Origin: Andreesenia angusta
GTDB lineage: Bacteria; Bacillota; Clostridia; Tissierellales; Gottschalkiaceae
DNA length: 64,000 bases
Assembly (NCBI RefSeq): GCF_001855385.1
Contig: NZ_MKIE01000003.1
Location: 227,924-291,923, forward strand
Direction of reading: 5' to 3'
Shown: one piece after another, positions 10,120-19,338 of the stretch
Numbering within the stretch: the stretch's first letter is position 1
Layout: each line of letters opens with the position of its first letter
The notes under the pieces: generated by a model
What the model was told of the DNA's origin: nothing
Database searches by the model: none
What the model saw: only the letters and a program-made list of their open reading frames with translations
Made by a program: the position numbers and the translations under genes

Positions 10120-11382
10120 TTGAATACGAAAAAGAAGATAGCGCTATTTCTGATAGTGGCGATTACAGCGCTTTTCTCATATTCTGCGTTTAATGGTGTA
10201 GAACTAGGTGGATTGAAGCTTTCATCCATGAAAGAGAAGATAGACTTGGGTCTGGACCTCGCGGGGGGAGTTTATGTAGTGCTCGAGGCGCAGACAGACG
10301 AGAGCGGAGAGTCGCTTAGAGCCAAGATGGAGCAGACAAGAGCCATAGTCAGACAGAGGGTGGACAGCATAGGAGTCGCTGAGCCGAACATAGTCATAGA
10401 AGGCGAGAAGAGGCTTAGAGTCGAGCTTGCAGGAGTTAAAGATCCCCAAGAGGCGATCGAGATGATAGGCAAGACAGCGCTTCTGGAGTTCAAGAATCCG
10501 GAAGGTGAAGTGGTAGTTACGGGAGAAAACATACAGAATTCCGCTGTAGCTTTCCAAGACACTGGAATGGGAGAGCAGCCGGTTGTCTCTATAGAGTTCG
10601 ACTCCAAGGGAGCCGAGCTTTTCAGGGAAGAGACAGCAAGGCTTGTAGCCCTTCCGGCCGATCAGGACAAGAGGATATCTATAGTGCTTGACGGAAGCGT
10701 CATATCAAGTCCGAATGTGAACTCAGAAATTTCAGACGGAAAGGCTGTCATAGAAGGCGGATTCACTGTGGAGTCTGCTACAGAGCTCTCCAACTTGATA
10801 AGCGCAGGGGCGCTTCCGCTTGAGATGGCTGAAATACAGAGCTCTGTGATAGGGCCTACGCTTGGACTCAAGGCACTTGAGAAGAGCGTGCTGGCAGGCG
10901 GAATAGGAATGCTGATCATATTCCTATTGATGATAGCGCTCTACAGGATTCCTGGGGTTGTGGCAAGTCTTTGCCTTACGATATACGTGCTTATAGTCCT
11001 GAATATGATGTCAGGACTTGGTGTAAAGCTGACACTTCCTGGGATAGCGGCACTTATACTCTCGATTGGAATGGCAGTGGACGCCAATATCATAATATTT
11101 GAGAGGATAAAGGAAGAGATAAAGGACGGAAAGACCAACAGGTCTGCACTGAGCTCTGGATTCAGCAGAGCCATAACCGCGGTTATAGACTCTAATATAA
11201 CTACTGTCATAGCAGGGGCTGTGCTCTACGCATTTGGAACAGGGCCAATAAAGGGATTCGGAGTGACACTCATAATTGGACTAGTTGCATCTGTGTTTAC
11301 AGCTGTATTTATAACCAAGTACATACTTGGGGTTGTGGTGGAAACTGAAATAGGAAGAAGCAAGAGCTTCTTTGGAGCTTAA
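10120..11382 (+). CDS. secD: Protein translocase subunit SecD
   Basis: SecD with SecF uses the proton or sodium gradient to pull exported proteins off SecYEG. This 420-residue form is the short Gram-positive type. It has a membrane helix at about residues 7-25, an extracytoplasmic domain starting with DLGLDLAGGVYVVLEA, and five helices in the last 170 residues, including the signature LPGIAALILSIGMAVDANIIIFERIKEE. The start is TTG 10120 behind AAGGGGTG. It follows the SCIFF maturase by 23 bases and precedes secF. Confidence 0.95.
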   Translation: MNTKKKIALFLIVAITALFSYSAFNGVELGGLKLSSMKEKIDLGLDLAGGVYVVLEAQTDESGESLRAKMEQTRAIVRQRVDSIGVAEPNIVIEGEKRLRVELAGVKDPQEAIEMIGKTALLEFKNPEGEVVVTGENIQNSAVAFQDTGMGEQPVVSIEFDSKGAELFREETARLVALPADQDKRISIVLDGSVISSPNVNSEISDGKAVIEGGFTVESATELSNLISAGALPLEMAEIQSSVIGPTLGLKALEKSVLAGGIGMLIIFLLMIALYRIPGVVASLCLTIYVLIVLNMMSGLGVKLTLPGIAALILSIGMAVDANIIIFERIKEEIKDGKTNRSALSSGFSRAITAVIDSNITTVIAGAVLYAFGTGPIKGFGVTLIIGLVASVFTAVFITKYILGVVVETEIGRSKSFFGA

Positions 11383-11395
11383 GGGGGGCATTGAT

Positions 11396-12265
11396 TTGAA
11401 GATAATTGAAAAAAGAAAGATTTTCTTTGCACTGTCGATTGCCTTTATAGTCATAGGTATGATCATAACAGCTGTAAATGGACTGAACTACGGCATGGAC
11501 TTCACCGGAGGCACACTTATACAGATAGACCTGGAGAAAGATAGGGAGATGTCTCAGCTGAGAGAGATCGTTGACGAATTCGACGGTGATGCAAGCATAA
11601 TAAGCGCCGGAGAAAATGGAAGAGAAATAATCATAAAGAGCAGCAAGAATATGAGCTCCGAGGAGAGCATGGAGGTCTTTGAAAGCTTTAAAGAGGAGTT
11701 CAAGCTAAAGAGCAATCAGCCTATAGAGGTACAGTCTATAGGGGCTTCTATAGGGAATGAGATAAAGCGGAACGCCCTTATATCCATAGCTATAGCCTCT
11801 ATAGGGATGCTGGTGTATATAAGCTTCAGGTTTGAACTGAAGTTCGGAATATCGGCTGTTATAGCTCTTATGCATGACTCACTCATGATGGTTTCTATAT
11901 ACGCCGTGTTCAGGCTTTCGGTGGACAGCACTTTTATAGCTGCCATACTCACGGTCATAGGCTACTCGATAAACGATACAATAATTGTGTTTGACAGGAT
12001 AAGAGAGAACTTAGGAAAGGCCAAGAGGTCGGAAAGCTATGAGGAGATCATAGACAAGAGCATAAACATGACTTTGAAGAGAACTCTTCTCACTTCGCTC
12101 ACTACTATAGTTCCACTTGTGCTTTTATACGTGATGGGTGTGGACTCTATAAAGAACTTTGCGCTTCCACTGGCTATAGGAATACTTGTGGGAACTTACT
12201 CGTCTATATTTGTGGCAAGCCCGATATGGTATGAGCTCAAGACAAGGGCAAAGAAAACTGCATAA
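11396..12265 (+). CDS. secF: Protein translocase subunit SecF
   Basis: SecF is the partner of SecD. The 289 residues show one N-terminal helix, the extracytoplasmic GMDFTGGTLIQI segment, and a C-terminal block of helices with the hallmark TVIGYSINDTIIVFDRIREN. I chose TTG 11396, eight bases after the AAGGGGGG that overlaps the secD stop codon. An earlier in-frame start at 11372 inside secD would add eight residues. The secD stop and this ribosome site overlap, so the two are translationally linked and made in equal amounts. Confidence 0.95.
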   Translation: MKIIEKRKIFFALSIAFIVIGMIITAVNGLNYGMDFTGGTLIQIDLEKDREMSQLREIVDEFDGDASIISAGENGREIIIKSSKNMSSEESMEVFESFKEEFKLKSNQPIEVQSIGASIGNEIKRNALISIAIASIGMLVYISFRFELKFGISAVIALMHDSLMMVSIYAVFRLSVDSTFIAAILTVIGYSINDTIIVFDRIRENLGKAKRSESYEEIIDKSINMTLKRTLLTSLTTIVPLVLLYVMGVDSIKNFALPLAIGILVGTYSSIFVASPIWYELKTRAKKTA

Positions 12266-12281
12266 CGAAAAACGAGAAGAG

Positions 12282-12314
12282 AAAGAGAGGATATCGGAGG
12301 ATATTCTCTCTTTT
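12282..12314 (+). terminator. Terminator after secF
   Basis: AAAGAGAGGATAT (12282-12294) pairs with ATATTCTCTCTTT (12301-12313) around CGGAGG, with one G-T pair, ending in T4. Confidence 0.75.
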
Positions 12315-12316
12315 AG

Positions 12317-12345
12317 TTTAAAAAACAAAACACAAGTTGTATAAT
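12317..12345 (+). promoter_or_regulatory. Possible promoter of the ABC1 kinase gene
   Basis: Perfect TATAAT at 12340-12345, with a weak TTTAAA 17 bases upstream (12317-12322), 39 bases before the next start. The -35 match is poor. Confidence 0.45.
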
Positions 12346-12383
12346 GTAAGACAAACAGTCTATTCAAAAAAGGTGGAGCTCGT

Positions 12384-14054
12384 ATGACAAGTATATTCAA
12401 GAGAAAGCACAACAACCTCAGCCGATACAGGGAGATACTGTCTGTATTCTACAAGTATGGGTTTGACAGCTATATAAGCGGTGTAAGCGAGAAAAATATA
12501 TTCAGAAGGCTTGTATTCAAGAGCAAAAAACTAGACGACGAAAGCATAAGCCGTGGTGAGAGGCTGAAGCAGGCCTTTGAAGAGCTTGGACCGACTTTCG
12601 TAAAGCTGGGGCAGATACTCAGCACTAGGTATGACATGCTCCCTAGAGACATAGTGGACTCGCTCTCGGGACTTCAAGACAGCGTGGCGGAGTTCAGCCT
12701 TGAGGAGGCCGAGGGGATATTCAGAAGTGAGATAGGCAGCGGCTTCGGGGAGTCGTTTAGCGAGTTCTGCCCAGAGCCTATAGCCGCTGCATCGATAGGC
12801 CAGGTCTACAGGGCCAAGCTGTTTAGCGGAGAAAAAGTAGTGGTCAAAATTCAAAGGCCCAATATAGAGAAGATGATAAAGACCGACATAGAGATAATCT
12901 CCAAAATGGCCAAGCTGGTGGACGAGAGTCTAAACAAGAGCGGAATGTTCAAGGCGAGCGAAATAGTCAAGGAGTTCGGATACTATTTGAGCCGGGAGAT
13001 AGACTATACATACGAGGCCCAGAACGCACTTAAATTTGCCAATAACTTTAAAAACAGAAGAGGGGTCAAGATCCCTAAGATATACTGGGAATACACCACG
13101 AGCAAAGTGCTTGTGATGGAAGAGATAGAGGGTGTAAAGATAAGCGAGGTGGAGAAGCTTCAGGAGAAAAGCTGGAACCTGAGGAAGATAGCCAAGAACT
13201 TGGCTGACAGCTTTATGACCCAGGTCTTTATAGATGGAATATTTCATGGAGACCCTCATCCTGGGAACATAATGGCAATAGATGAAAACACCATAGGCTA
13301 TATAGACTTCGGGATAACTGGGTTTATGGACAGTAACACAAAGCGCTTTATGATATCCATGCTCAAGTCGAGCCAAGACAAGAACGTGGATGATGTCATG
13401 GAATCGCTTATGGACATAGGGTCTGCGCCAGAGGATGTAAACGAAGAGGAGCTTAAAAAAGATATCTACTTCATAATGAGCCACTACTTTGACATGCCGA
13501 TGGAGAGGATAAACGTGGGGGACGCCATAAAGGAGGTCTTCAATACGGCTTACAGCCACAAGCTCAAGCTGCCAGCCCAGCTTTCGCTGCTTATGAAGTC
13601 GACCATGACTATAGAGGGCTGTGTCAGAAAGCTGCAGCCGGACTTCAGTTTAGAGGAGATATCCAAGCAGACTATAGGCAAGATATACAAAGAGAAAATA
13701 AGCGCAAGGAAGTTTACATCTGATGTAGGCAAGTTTATCTATGAAAACTATGAAACTGCAGTCAAAATGCCCAAGAGGATAAACAAGATACTGGAGAATG
13801 CGGAAAAGAACAAGATAAAGCTGAACTTGAAGCACGAAGACGGAGAGCGATTTGTGGCGAATATGAAAGAGATATCCTCCGGGCTTGTATTCGGTGTCAT
13901 AACGGGATCGCTCATACTCGCGTCTTCTCTGATGCTTTTGAATGTATCTGAAATACACAGCAAGCTGGTTAAATACGCAGCCACCTTCACCTTTGCCGGA
14001 AGCGTGCTGGTGGGGAATCTGTACATGTGGAGATATGTGATAAAAAAGAGATAA
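12384..14054 (+). CDS. ABC1/AarF/UbiB-family atypical kinase
   Basis: This 556-residue protein belongs to the ABC1 (AarF/UbiB/ADCK) family of atypical protein-kinase-like ATPases. Family marks include the KxGQ motif in FVKLGQILSTR, the alanine-rich loop AAASIGQVYRA, REIDYTYEAQN, and the catalytic HGDPHPGN at residues 288-295 followed by IDFGITG. Two membrane helices lie at the C-terminus (about residues 490-550). In proteobacteria UbiB serves ubiquinone synthesis. Clostridial anaerobes generally do not make ubiquinone, so the role here is unknown and may concern membrane lipid or isoprenoid handling. It stands alone between terminators and recJ. Confidence 0.88.
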   Translation: MTSIFKRKHNNLSRYREILSVFYKYGFDSYISGVSEKNIFRRLVFKSKKLDDESISRGERLKQAFEELGPTFVKLGQILSTRYDMLPRDIVDSLSGLQDSVAEFSLEEAEGIFRSEIGSGFGESFSEFCPEPIAAASIGQVYRAKLFSGEKVVVKIQRPNIEKMIKTDIEIISKMAKLVDESLNKSGMFKASEIVKEFGYYLSREIDYTYEAQNALKFANNFKNRRGVKIPKIYWEYTTSKVLVMEEIEGVKISEVEKLQEKSWNLRKIAKNLADSFMTQVFIDGIFHGDPHPGNIMAIDENTIGYIDFGITGFMDSNTKRFMISMLKSSQDKNVDDVMESLMDIGSAPEDVNEEELKKDIYFIMSHYFDMPMERINVGDAIKEVFNTAYSHKLKLPAQLSLLMKSTMTIEGCVRKLQPDFSLEEISKQTIGKIYKEKISARKFTSDVGKFIYENYETAVKMPKRINKILENAEKNKIKLNLKHEDGERFVANMKEISSGLVFGVITGSLILASSLMLLNVSEIHSKLVKYAATFTFAGSVLVGNLYMWRYVIKKR

Positions 14055-14068
14055 TAGGAGAGATATAT

Positions 14069-15835
14069 TTGAAAAAGTGGATCATAAAAAACACCAAGGC
14101 CGACTTGGATCGTTTGAGTAAAGCATTAGGACAGAGCAAGCTTATATGCAAGGTAGTTTCAAACAGAGGGTTTACTGAAGTGGGGGAGATAGAGCACTTT
14201 CTAAACCCAAGCTTGGAAAACCTGCACTCGCCCTGGAGGATAAAAGATATGGAGACGGCGGTGTCTCTGCTAGAGCGTGGTATAGAGTGCGGAAAGCATA
14301 TAAGGGTGGTTGGCGACTACGACCAGGACGGCATATCTTCGACTGTGATACTGGTCAGGGGGCTTATGAAACTAGGCGCCAAAGTGAGCTACGATATTCC
14401 GGAGAGAACTAGAGACGGCTACGGCATAAACAAGAGGATAATAGACGCAGCCGCAGCAGACGGAGTCGACATAATAATAACTTGCGACAATGGGATATCC
14501 GCCGCCGAAGAAGTAGGGTATGCCAAAAGCCTTGGAATAGACGTAGTGGTCACAGACCATCACGACGTGCCATACGTTGAAACACCTGAAGGTATGAAAG
14601 AGTACAGACTGCCCCCGGCGGACGCCGTGCTGAATCCGAAGCGTCACGACTGCTCTTACCCATTCGATGGGCTGTGCGGAGCTGGTGTATCTTTCAAGCT
14701 TGTGCAGTCGCTATATGAAAAGCGAGGTTTTGGAGCTAGGGAAATGGACGAGTTCTATGGCTTTCTGGCGCTGGCCACTGTGTGCGATGTGATGGACTTG
14801 ATCGGAGAAAACAGGATATTTGTAAAGGAAGGGCTTCAAAAACTCAGAGACAGTTCGAACTTGGGGCTCAAGTCGCTTATAGAGGAGACGGGGCTGTCGG
14901 GAAAGGCGCTTGGGACTTACCACCTGGGATTTGTGCTGGGACCTTGTATAAATGCATCTGGAAGGCTTGAAACGGCCAAGACGGCTGTAGAGCTCTTCTT
15001 GACCTCGGACAGAGCGGAGGCAGAGGGCAAAGCCAGGACCCTCAAAAGTCTCAATGAAGAGCGAAAAGAGCTGACTCAGGCCGGAATAGACAGGATAATG
15101 GAGAGAATAGAGAAAAACGGAACAGCCCATGACAAGGTTATAGTGGCTGTAGACAGAGAGGTGCAGGAAAGCATAGCGGGGATAATAGCTGGGCGCATAA
15201 AGGAAAAGTACAACAGGCCATCTATAGTTGTAACGGCTTCGAAAGAAGAGGGGCTTCTAAAGGGGTCAGGCAGGTCTATAGAGGAGTACAATATGTTCGA
15301 GGAGATGTCTAAGCACAAAGAGCTCTTTGAAAAGTTCGGTGGACACCCCATGGCCGCAGGCTTTTCTATACCGGAAGAAAATCTGGATGAGCTTGGGTAC
15401 AGGCTTAACAGAGACTCAGAGCTGACCGAGGAGGACTTTGTCCCCAAGATATACTTAGATGCCCATGTGCCTCTAGACAAGATAGACATCAGCTTGCCAG
15501 AGTCGCTCGAGATACTTGAGCCCTTTGGAAAGGGGAACTCAAGGCCACTCTTTGGAGATAGAGGGCTGAAGGTGAGAAAGATGGACTTACTCGGGAGCAG
15601 CTACAGGATATTCAAGTTCAGGCTTGAGAAAGGAGACAGAGCGGTAGAGGCTGTCTACTTTGGGGACATAGAGGAGATGAGAAACTATCTAGATTCAAAA
15701 TTCGGAACAGAAGAGGTGGAGAATGCGCTTAGGGGCGCTGAGAATGAATTGGAGCTGGACCTTGTCTACTATCCATCTGTAAATGAATTCAATGGAAGGA
15801 GAAATCTTCAGATAGTGATACAGGATTATAGATAG
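14069..15835 (+). CDS. recJ: Single-stranded-DNA exonuclease RecJ
   Basis: RecJ is the 5'-3' single-strand exonuclease of recombination and mismatch repair. The 588-residue product has the DHH phosphoesterase motifs DYDQDG (D83, D85, D87) and TDHHDVP (D163-H165), then DHHA1 with GRIKEKYNRPSIV and FEKFGGHPMAAGFS, and a C-terminal OB-like domain. I chose TTG 14069 behind AGGAG (14056-14060). An in-frame start at 14027 lies inside the previous gene and lacks a ribosome site. The gap to relA is about 115 bases with a promoter, so recJ ends the kinase-recJ unit. Confidence 0.94.
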   Translation: MKKWIIKNTKADLDRLSKALGQSKLICKVVSNRGFTEVGEIEHFLNPSLENLHSPWRIKDMETAVSLLERGIECGKHIRVVGDYDQDGISSTVILVRGLMKLGAKVSYDIPERTRDGYGINKRIIDAAAADGVDIIITCDNGISAAEEVGYAKSLGIDVVVTDHHDVPYVETPEGMKEYRLPPADAVLNPKRHDCSYPFDGLCGAGVSFKLVQSLYEKRGFGAREMDEFYGFLALATVCDVMDLIGENRIFVKEGLQKLRDSSNLGLKSLIEETGLSGKALGTYHLGFVLGPCINASGRLETAKTAVELFLTSDRAEAEGKARTLKSLNEERKELTQAGIDRIMERIEKNGTAHDKVIVAVDREVQESIAGIIAGRIKEKYNRPSIVVTASKEEGLLKGSGRSIEEYNMFEEMSKHKELFEKFGGHPMAAGFSIPEENLDELGYRLNRDSELTEEDFVPKIYLDAHVPLDKIDISLPESLEILEPFGKGNSRPLFGDRGLKVRKMDLLGSSYRIFKFRLEKGDRAVEAVYFGDIEEMRNYLDSKFGTEEVENALRGAENELELDLVYYPSVNEFNGRRNLQIVIQDYR

Positions 15836-15852
15836 AATACTCCCCTAGACTG

Positions 15853-15861
15853 TGGTATAAT
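15853..15861 (+). promoter_or_regulatory. Extended -10 promoter of relA/spoT
   Basis: TGGTATAAT (15853-15861) is an extended -10. No clear -35 is seen. It leaves a leader of about 85 bases before the relA/spoT start, which is AT-rich with no obvious structure. Confidence 0.5.
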
Positions 15862-15951
15862 CAAGTATTATATTGATTTCAAAAAAGACTGGTTTTTATA
15901 GGCTGAAAAAGCTATATTTAGAAATAGATTTTTATTGAGAGGTTGGGGAGA

Positions 15952-18132
15952 ATGCTAGAAAATCTGATAAACAAGATAACGAGCTATAATCCGAACGGAA
16001 ATATAGAGTTGGTAGTGGAAGCCTATCACTTTGCGGAAAAAGCTCATGAAGGACAATTTAGAAAATCTGGGGAGAGCTATTTTATACACCCTTTCAACGT
16101 GTCCATGATACTCGCAGACTACAGCATGGACGTGTCTACCATATGCGCTGGACTGCTGCATGACGTGATAGAGGACACAGAAGTGACATACGACGCTATG
16201 AGCAAGAAGTTCGGAGTAGAGATAACGGATCTAGTGGACGGCGTTACAAAGCTTAAGAAACTGAAGTTCAAGACAAAGCAGGAAAATCAGGCTGAAAACC
16301 TCAGGAAAATGATAATAGCCATGGCAAAGGACGTAAGAGTCATAATAATAAAGTTGGCGGACAGGCTCCACAACTCCAGGACGCTTACACATATGTCTGA
16401 AGCCAAGCGAAAGGAAAAGGCGATGGAGACGCTTGAGATATACGCCCCTATAGCTCACAGACTCGGAATGTCTCAGATGAAGGCGGAACTAGAGGATATA
16501 TCTCTCAGGTTTATAGACCCGGCCGGCTACTACGACCTTGTGGAGAAGGTCAACAAAAAGAGGGTTGAGCGTGAGAAGCTCATAGATGACTTGATGAGCA
16601 AGCTTGGGGAAAAGCTGGACGAAACAGAAATAGAGCACGAGATAAGCGGGAGGCCCAAGCATTTCTACAGCATATACAAGAAGATGTACTATCAGAACAA
16701 GAGCTTTGAACAGATATTCGACCTCACAGCCATAAGGGTGCTGGTAGACAATCTAAAGGACTGCTACGGAGTGCTGGGGATAGTGCACACTATGTGGAAG
16801 CCTATACCGGGAAGGTTTAAGGACTATATAGCCATGCCAAAGCCCAATATGTACCAGTCGCTCCATACAACTGTGATAGGGCCGAGCGGAGAGCCTTTCG
16901 AGATACAGATAAGGACATGGGATATGCACAGGGTTGCAGAGTATGGAATCGCGGCCCACTGGAAGTACAAAGAGGGAGTAGCTGACGAAGAGCACAAGAG
17001 CTCTGGGGCGGACTTCGAGAGCAAGCTGACTTGGATAAGGCAGCTTATGGAGTGGCAGAACGAACTGAAAGACCCAGAGGAGTTTATGGAGTCGCTCAAG
17101 ATAGACTTCTTCAACGACGAGGTATTTGTATTCACGCCTCAAGGCGATGTGATAGACCTCCCGGCTGGATCCACGCCTATAGATTTTGCATACAAAGTCC
17201 ACTCGGCGGTGGGGAATAAATGTGTAGGGGCAAAGATAGACGGCAGGATAGCTCCGCTTGACTACAAGCTCAAGAATGGAAACATAGTTGAGATACTCAC
17301 TTCCCAGGGTAGTGCAGGGCCAAGCAGAGACTGGCTGAAGATAGTGAAGAGCAGTCAGGCCAAGACCAAGATAAGAAACTGGTTCAAAAAAGAAGAAAAA
17401 GACGAGAACATAGTCAGAGGGAAGGACATGCTTGAAAAAGAGGTCAAGCATGAAGGCTACAGACTGACAGAGCTTTTGAAAGAAGACTGGCTGAAAAAAG
17501 TGGCTGAAAAGCTGAGCTTTGAATCTATAGACGACCTCTATGCGGCTGTAGGGTACGGAAGCGTGACACTTTCCCAGGTGCTCTCTAAGTTAAAAGAGAT
17601 GTACAGGGAACATCATAAAGACGACCCTAAAAAACTGGAAGAGAAAGAGAAACGGGTTGCTCCGTCGCCTAAAAAAGAGCAGAGGCAAGGCGCTGGAGTG
17701 ATTGTAAAGGGCATAGAGAATATAAAGGTGAAGTTCTCGAGATGTTGCAATCCAGTCCCGGGGGACGAGATAATCGGATATGTGACAAAGGGAAGAGGAG
17801 TTTCGGTACACAGAAGAGACTGCATGAATATAGCTGAAATCGACGAAGGTGAGAGGCTTATAGAAGTGGAGTGGGCGGAAACTGAAAAGACTTCCTACAA
17901 GGCTGAAATACAGGTCAAGGCTTCCGACAGGACGGGACTTTTGACCGAGATAACACTTCTGCTTGCAGAGGCGAAGCTGGCAGTGAGCTCGCTGAACGCT
18001 CGTACGCAGAAAGACAATATAGTGCTTATAAATATGACTCTGGAGATAAATAACGTAGACCAGCTCAAGCGCCTTATGAAGAAGATAAAGGGGCTGAGAG
18101 GAGTTATGGATGTGTACAGGGTCACAGGATAG
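15952..18132 (+). CDS. relA: Bifunctional (p)ppGpp synthetase/hydrolase (RelA/SpoT, Rel)
   Basis: This 726-residue Rel enzyme makes and breaks down (p)ppGpp, the stringent-response alarmone. The N-terminal HD hydrolase domain is intact (FIHP, HD at residues 70-71 in [16 protein letters not shown]), so it should hydrolyse as well as synthesise. The synthetase domain contains [23 protein letters not shown] ([22 protein letters not shown]), a zinc-finger-type CC...H..C segment and a C-terminal ACT domain follow. I chose ATG 15952, nine bases after GAGAGG, over TTG 15943. It forms an operon with dtd, the classic Firmicutes pair. Confidence 0.95.
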   Translation: MLENLINKITSYNPNGNIELVVEAYHFAEKAHEGQFRKSGESYFIHPFNVSMILADYSMDVSTICAGLLHDVIEDTEVTYDAMSKKFGVEITDLVDGVTKLKKLKFKTKQENQAENLRKMIIAMAKDVRVIIIKLADRLHNSRTLTHMSEAKRKEKAMETLEIYAPIAHRLGMSQMKAELEDISLRFIDPAGYYDLVEKVNKKRVEREKLIDDLMSKLGEKLDETEIEHEISGRPKHFYSIYKKMYYQNKSFEQIFDLTAIRVLVDNLKDCYGVLGIVHTMWKPIPGRFKDYIAMPKPNMYQSLHTTVIGPSGEPFEIQIRTWDMHRVAEYGIAAHWKYKEGVADEEHKSSGADFESKLTWIRQLMEWQNELKDPEEFMESLKIDFFNDEVFVFTPQGDVIDLPAGSTPIDFAYKVHSAVGNKCVGAKIDGRIAPLDYKLKNGNIVEILTSQGSAGPSRDWLKIVKSSQAKTKIRNWFKKEEKDENIVRGKDMLEKEVKHEGYRLTELLKEDWLKKVAEKLSFESIDDLYAAVGYGSVTLSQVLSKLKEMYREHHKDDPKKLEEKEKRVAPSPKKEQRQGAGVIVKGIENIKVKFSRCCNPVPGDEIIGYVTKGRGVSVHRRDCMNIAEIDEGERLIEVEWAETEKTSYKAEIQVKASDRTGLLTEITLLLAEAKLAVSSLNARTQKDNIVLINMTLEINNVDQLKRLMKKIKGLRGVMDVYRVTG

Positions 18133-18142
18133 AGGTGATTTT

Positions 18143-18598
18143 TTGAGAGCAGTAGTGCAGAGAGTCAAGAGGTCTTCGGTAGTAGTAGATGGAAACACGG
18201 TAGGTGAAATAGGCGGAGGACTGCTGGTGCTTTTAGGTGTAGGCAGGGAGGATACAGAAGAGGACCTTGAGTATATATATGAGAAGACATTGAAGCTCAG
18301 GATCTTCGAGGACGAAAACAACAAGATGAACTTGTCTCTTCTAGACATTGGAGGGGACATACAGGTGGTTTCGCAGTTTACTCTCTACGGAGATGCTAGA
18401 AAGGGAAGAAGGCCTAGCTTTTCAAGTTCGGCAGCGCCTGACATAGCCGAAGGCTACTACGAAAAGTTGATAGAGAAGTTCAGAAACACAGAGGGACTGG
18501 GAACAGTTGCGACTGGCGAGTTTGGAGCAGATATGAAAGTAGAGCTCTTAAACGACGGCCCTGTGACTATAATGCTTGACAGCAAGAGGCTTTTTTAA
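18143..18598 (+). CDS. dtd: D-aminoacyl-tRNA deacylase
   Basis: Dtd removes D-amino acids and glycine wrongly attached to tRNA. The 151 residues match the family length and carry both signature motifs, SQFTLYGD and NDGPVTIML, which build the cross-subunit active site. The start is TTG 18143 behind GAGGTGAT, giving the usual N-terminus [13 protein letters not shown]. The relA stop is about 10 bases before, so the two genes are cotranscribed, and a terminator follows. Confidence 0.95.
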   Translation: MRAVVQRVKRSSVVVDGNTVGEIGGGLLVLLGVGREDTEEDLEYIYEKTLKLRIFEDENNKMNLSLLDIGGDIQVVSQFTLYGDARKGRRPSFSSSAAPDIAEGYYEKLIEKFRNTEGLGTVATGEFGADMKVELLNDGPVTIMLDSKRLF

Positions 18599-18614
18599 GG
18601 GAAATACTGTTTGG

Positions 18615-18648
18615 GCGGAGACTTAAGGTCTCTGCTTTTCTGTTTTTT
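18615..18648 (+). terminator. Terminator after dtd
   Basis: GCGGAGAC (18615-18622) pairs with GTCTCTGC (18628-18635), then TTTTCTG and a T7 run. Confidence 0.8.
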
Positions 18649-18671
18649 TAGGACACGCCTTGTGATATAAT
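18643..18671 (+). promoter_or_regulatory. Promoter of the MBL-hemZ-hisS-aspS unit
   Basis: Perfect TATAAT (18666-18671) with TGA upstream (extended -10). The -35 position is only a T run (18643-18648) shared with the previous terminator. It is 33 bases before the next start. Confidence 0.6.
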
Positions 18672-18703
18672 GTTTATTAGAGTTTTTTTAGGAGGAATAT
18701 CGT

Positions 18704-19336
18704 ATGTTTTTAGAGAGAAAGCCGCTAGGCGTATACGGAGCCAATTGCTATATAGTTGCATGTGAAGACACGAGAGAAGCAGCAGTGGTAGACCCAGGCG
18801 GAGAGCCGGAGGAAGTTGAAAAGATACTGGAAGAACATGGCTTGAAGCTGAGCTGCATACTGCTTACACATGGACATGGAGACCATATAGCAGGTGTAAA
18901 TGCGCTGAAAGAGAAGTACGGAGTCGATGTCTACGTACACAGCGCGGACGCCGAGCTCTTGAGGAGCTCTGAGAAGAATCTGTCCGACATGATGCCAATA
19001 GAGCCTGTGACTGTAGAGGGCTTTACAGAAGTTGAAGACGGGGAGGTTTTAGAGCTTGGAAGCTTGAAGCTCGAGGTACTGCACACTCCGGGTCATACAA
19101 GGGGATGCATCTGCATAAAAGTCTCCGACAAGCTGTTTACCGGGGACACGCTTTTCAAAGGCTCTATAGGGAGGACGGACCTCTACGGTGGTGGAGACGA
19201 CCTTGTGGAGTCTGTGCAGAGAAAGCTGCTGACACTTGACCCTGAGACTGTAGTTCTTCCGGGGCACGGCGCAGTTACAACGCTTAGAGACGAAATAGCC
19301 ACAAATCCGTTTATAAGAAATCTGGAGACTTTTTAG
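18704..19336 (+). CDS. Metallo-beta-lactamase-fold hydrolase, glyoxalase II-like (YcbL type)
   Basis: This 210-residue hydrolase has the metal-binding signature THGHGDH (about residues 65-71), a later His in HTPGHTRG, the Asp in FTGDTLF and a C-terminal GHG. This is the compact glyoxalase II-like subgroup, usually with a two-metal centre, and it likely cleaves a thioester such as S-lactoylglutathione or an analogue. Since clostridia mostly lack glutathione, the true substrate is unclear. AGGAGG precedes the ATG. It is commonly found beside hemZ and hisS in clostridia, here with a two-base gap to hemZ. Confidence 0.88.
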   Translation: MFLERKPLGVYGANCYIVACEDTREAAVVDPGGEPEEVEKILEEHGLKLSCILLTHGHGDHIAGVNALKEKYGVDVYVHSADAELLRSSEKNLSDMMPIEPVTVEGFTEVEDGEVLELGSLKLEVLHTPGHTRGCICIKVSDKLFTGDTLFKGSIGRTDLYGGGDDLVESVQRKLLTLDPETVVLPGHGAVTTLRDEIATNPFIRNLETF

Positions 19337-19338
19337 AT

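Noticed and set aside
16753..17451. A 232-codon minus-strand frame opposite relA
   Set aside because: Wholly inside an intact relA gene; no ribosome site, and composition (Tyr, Leu, Val, His) is typical of shadow frames in this genome.
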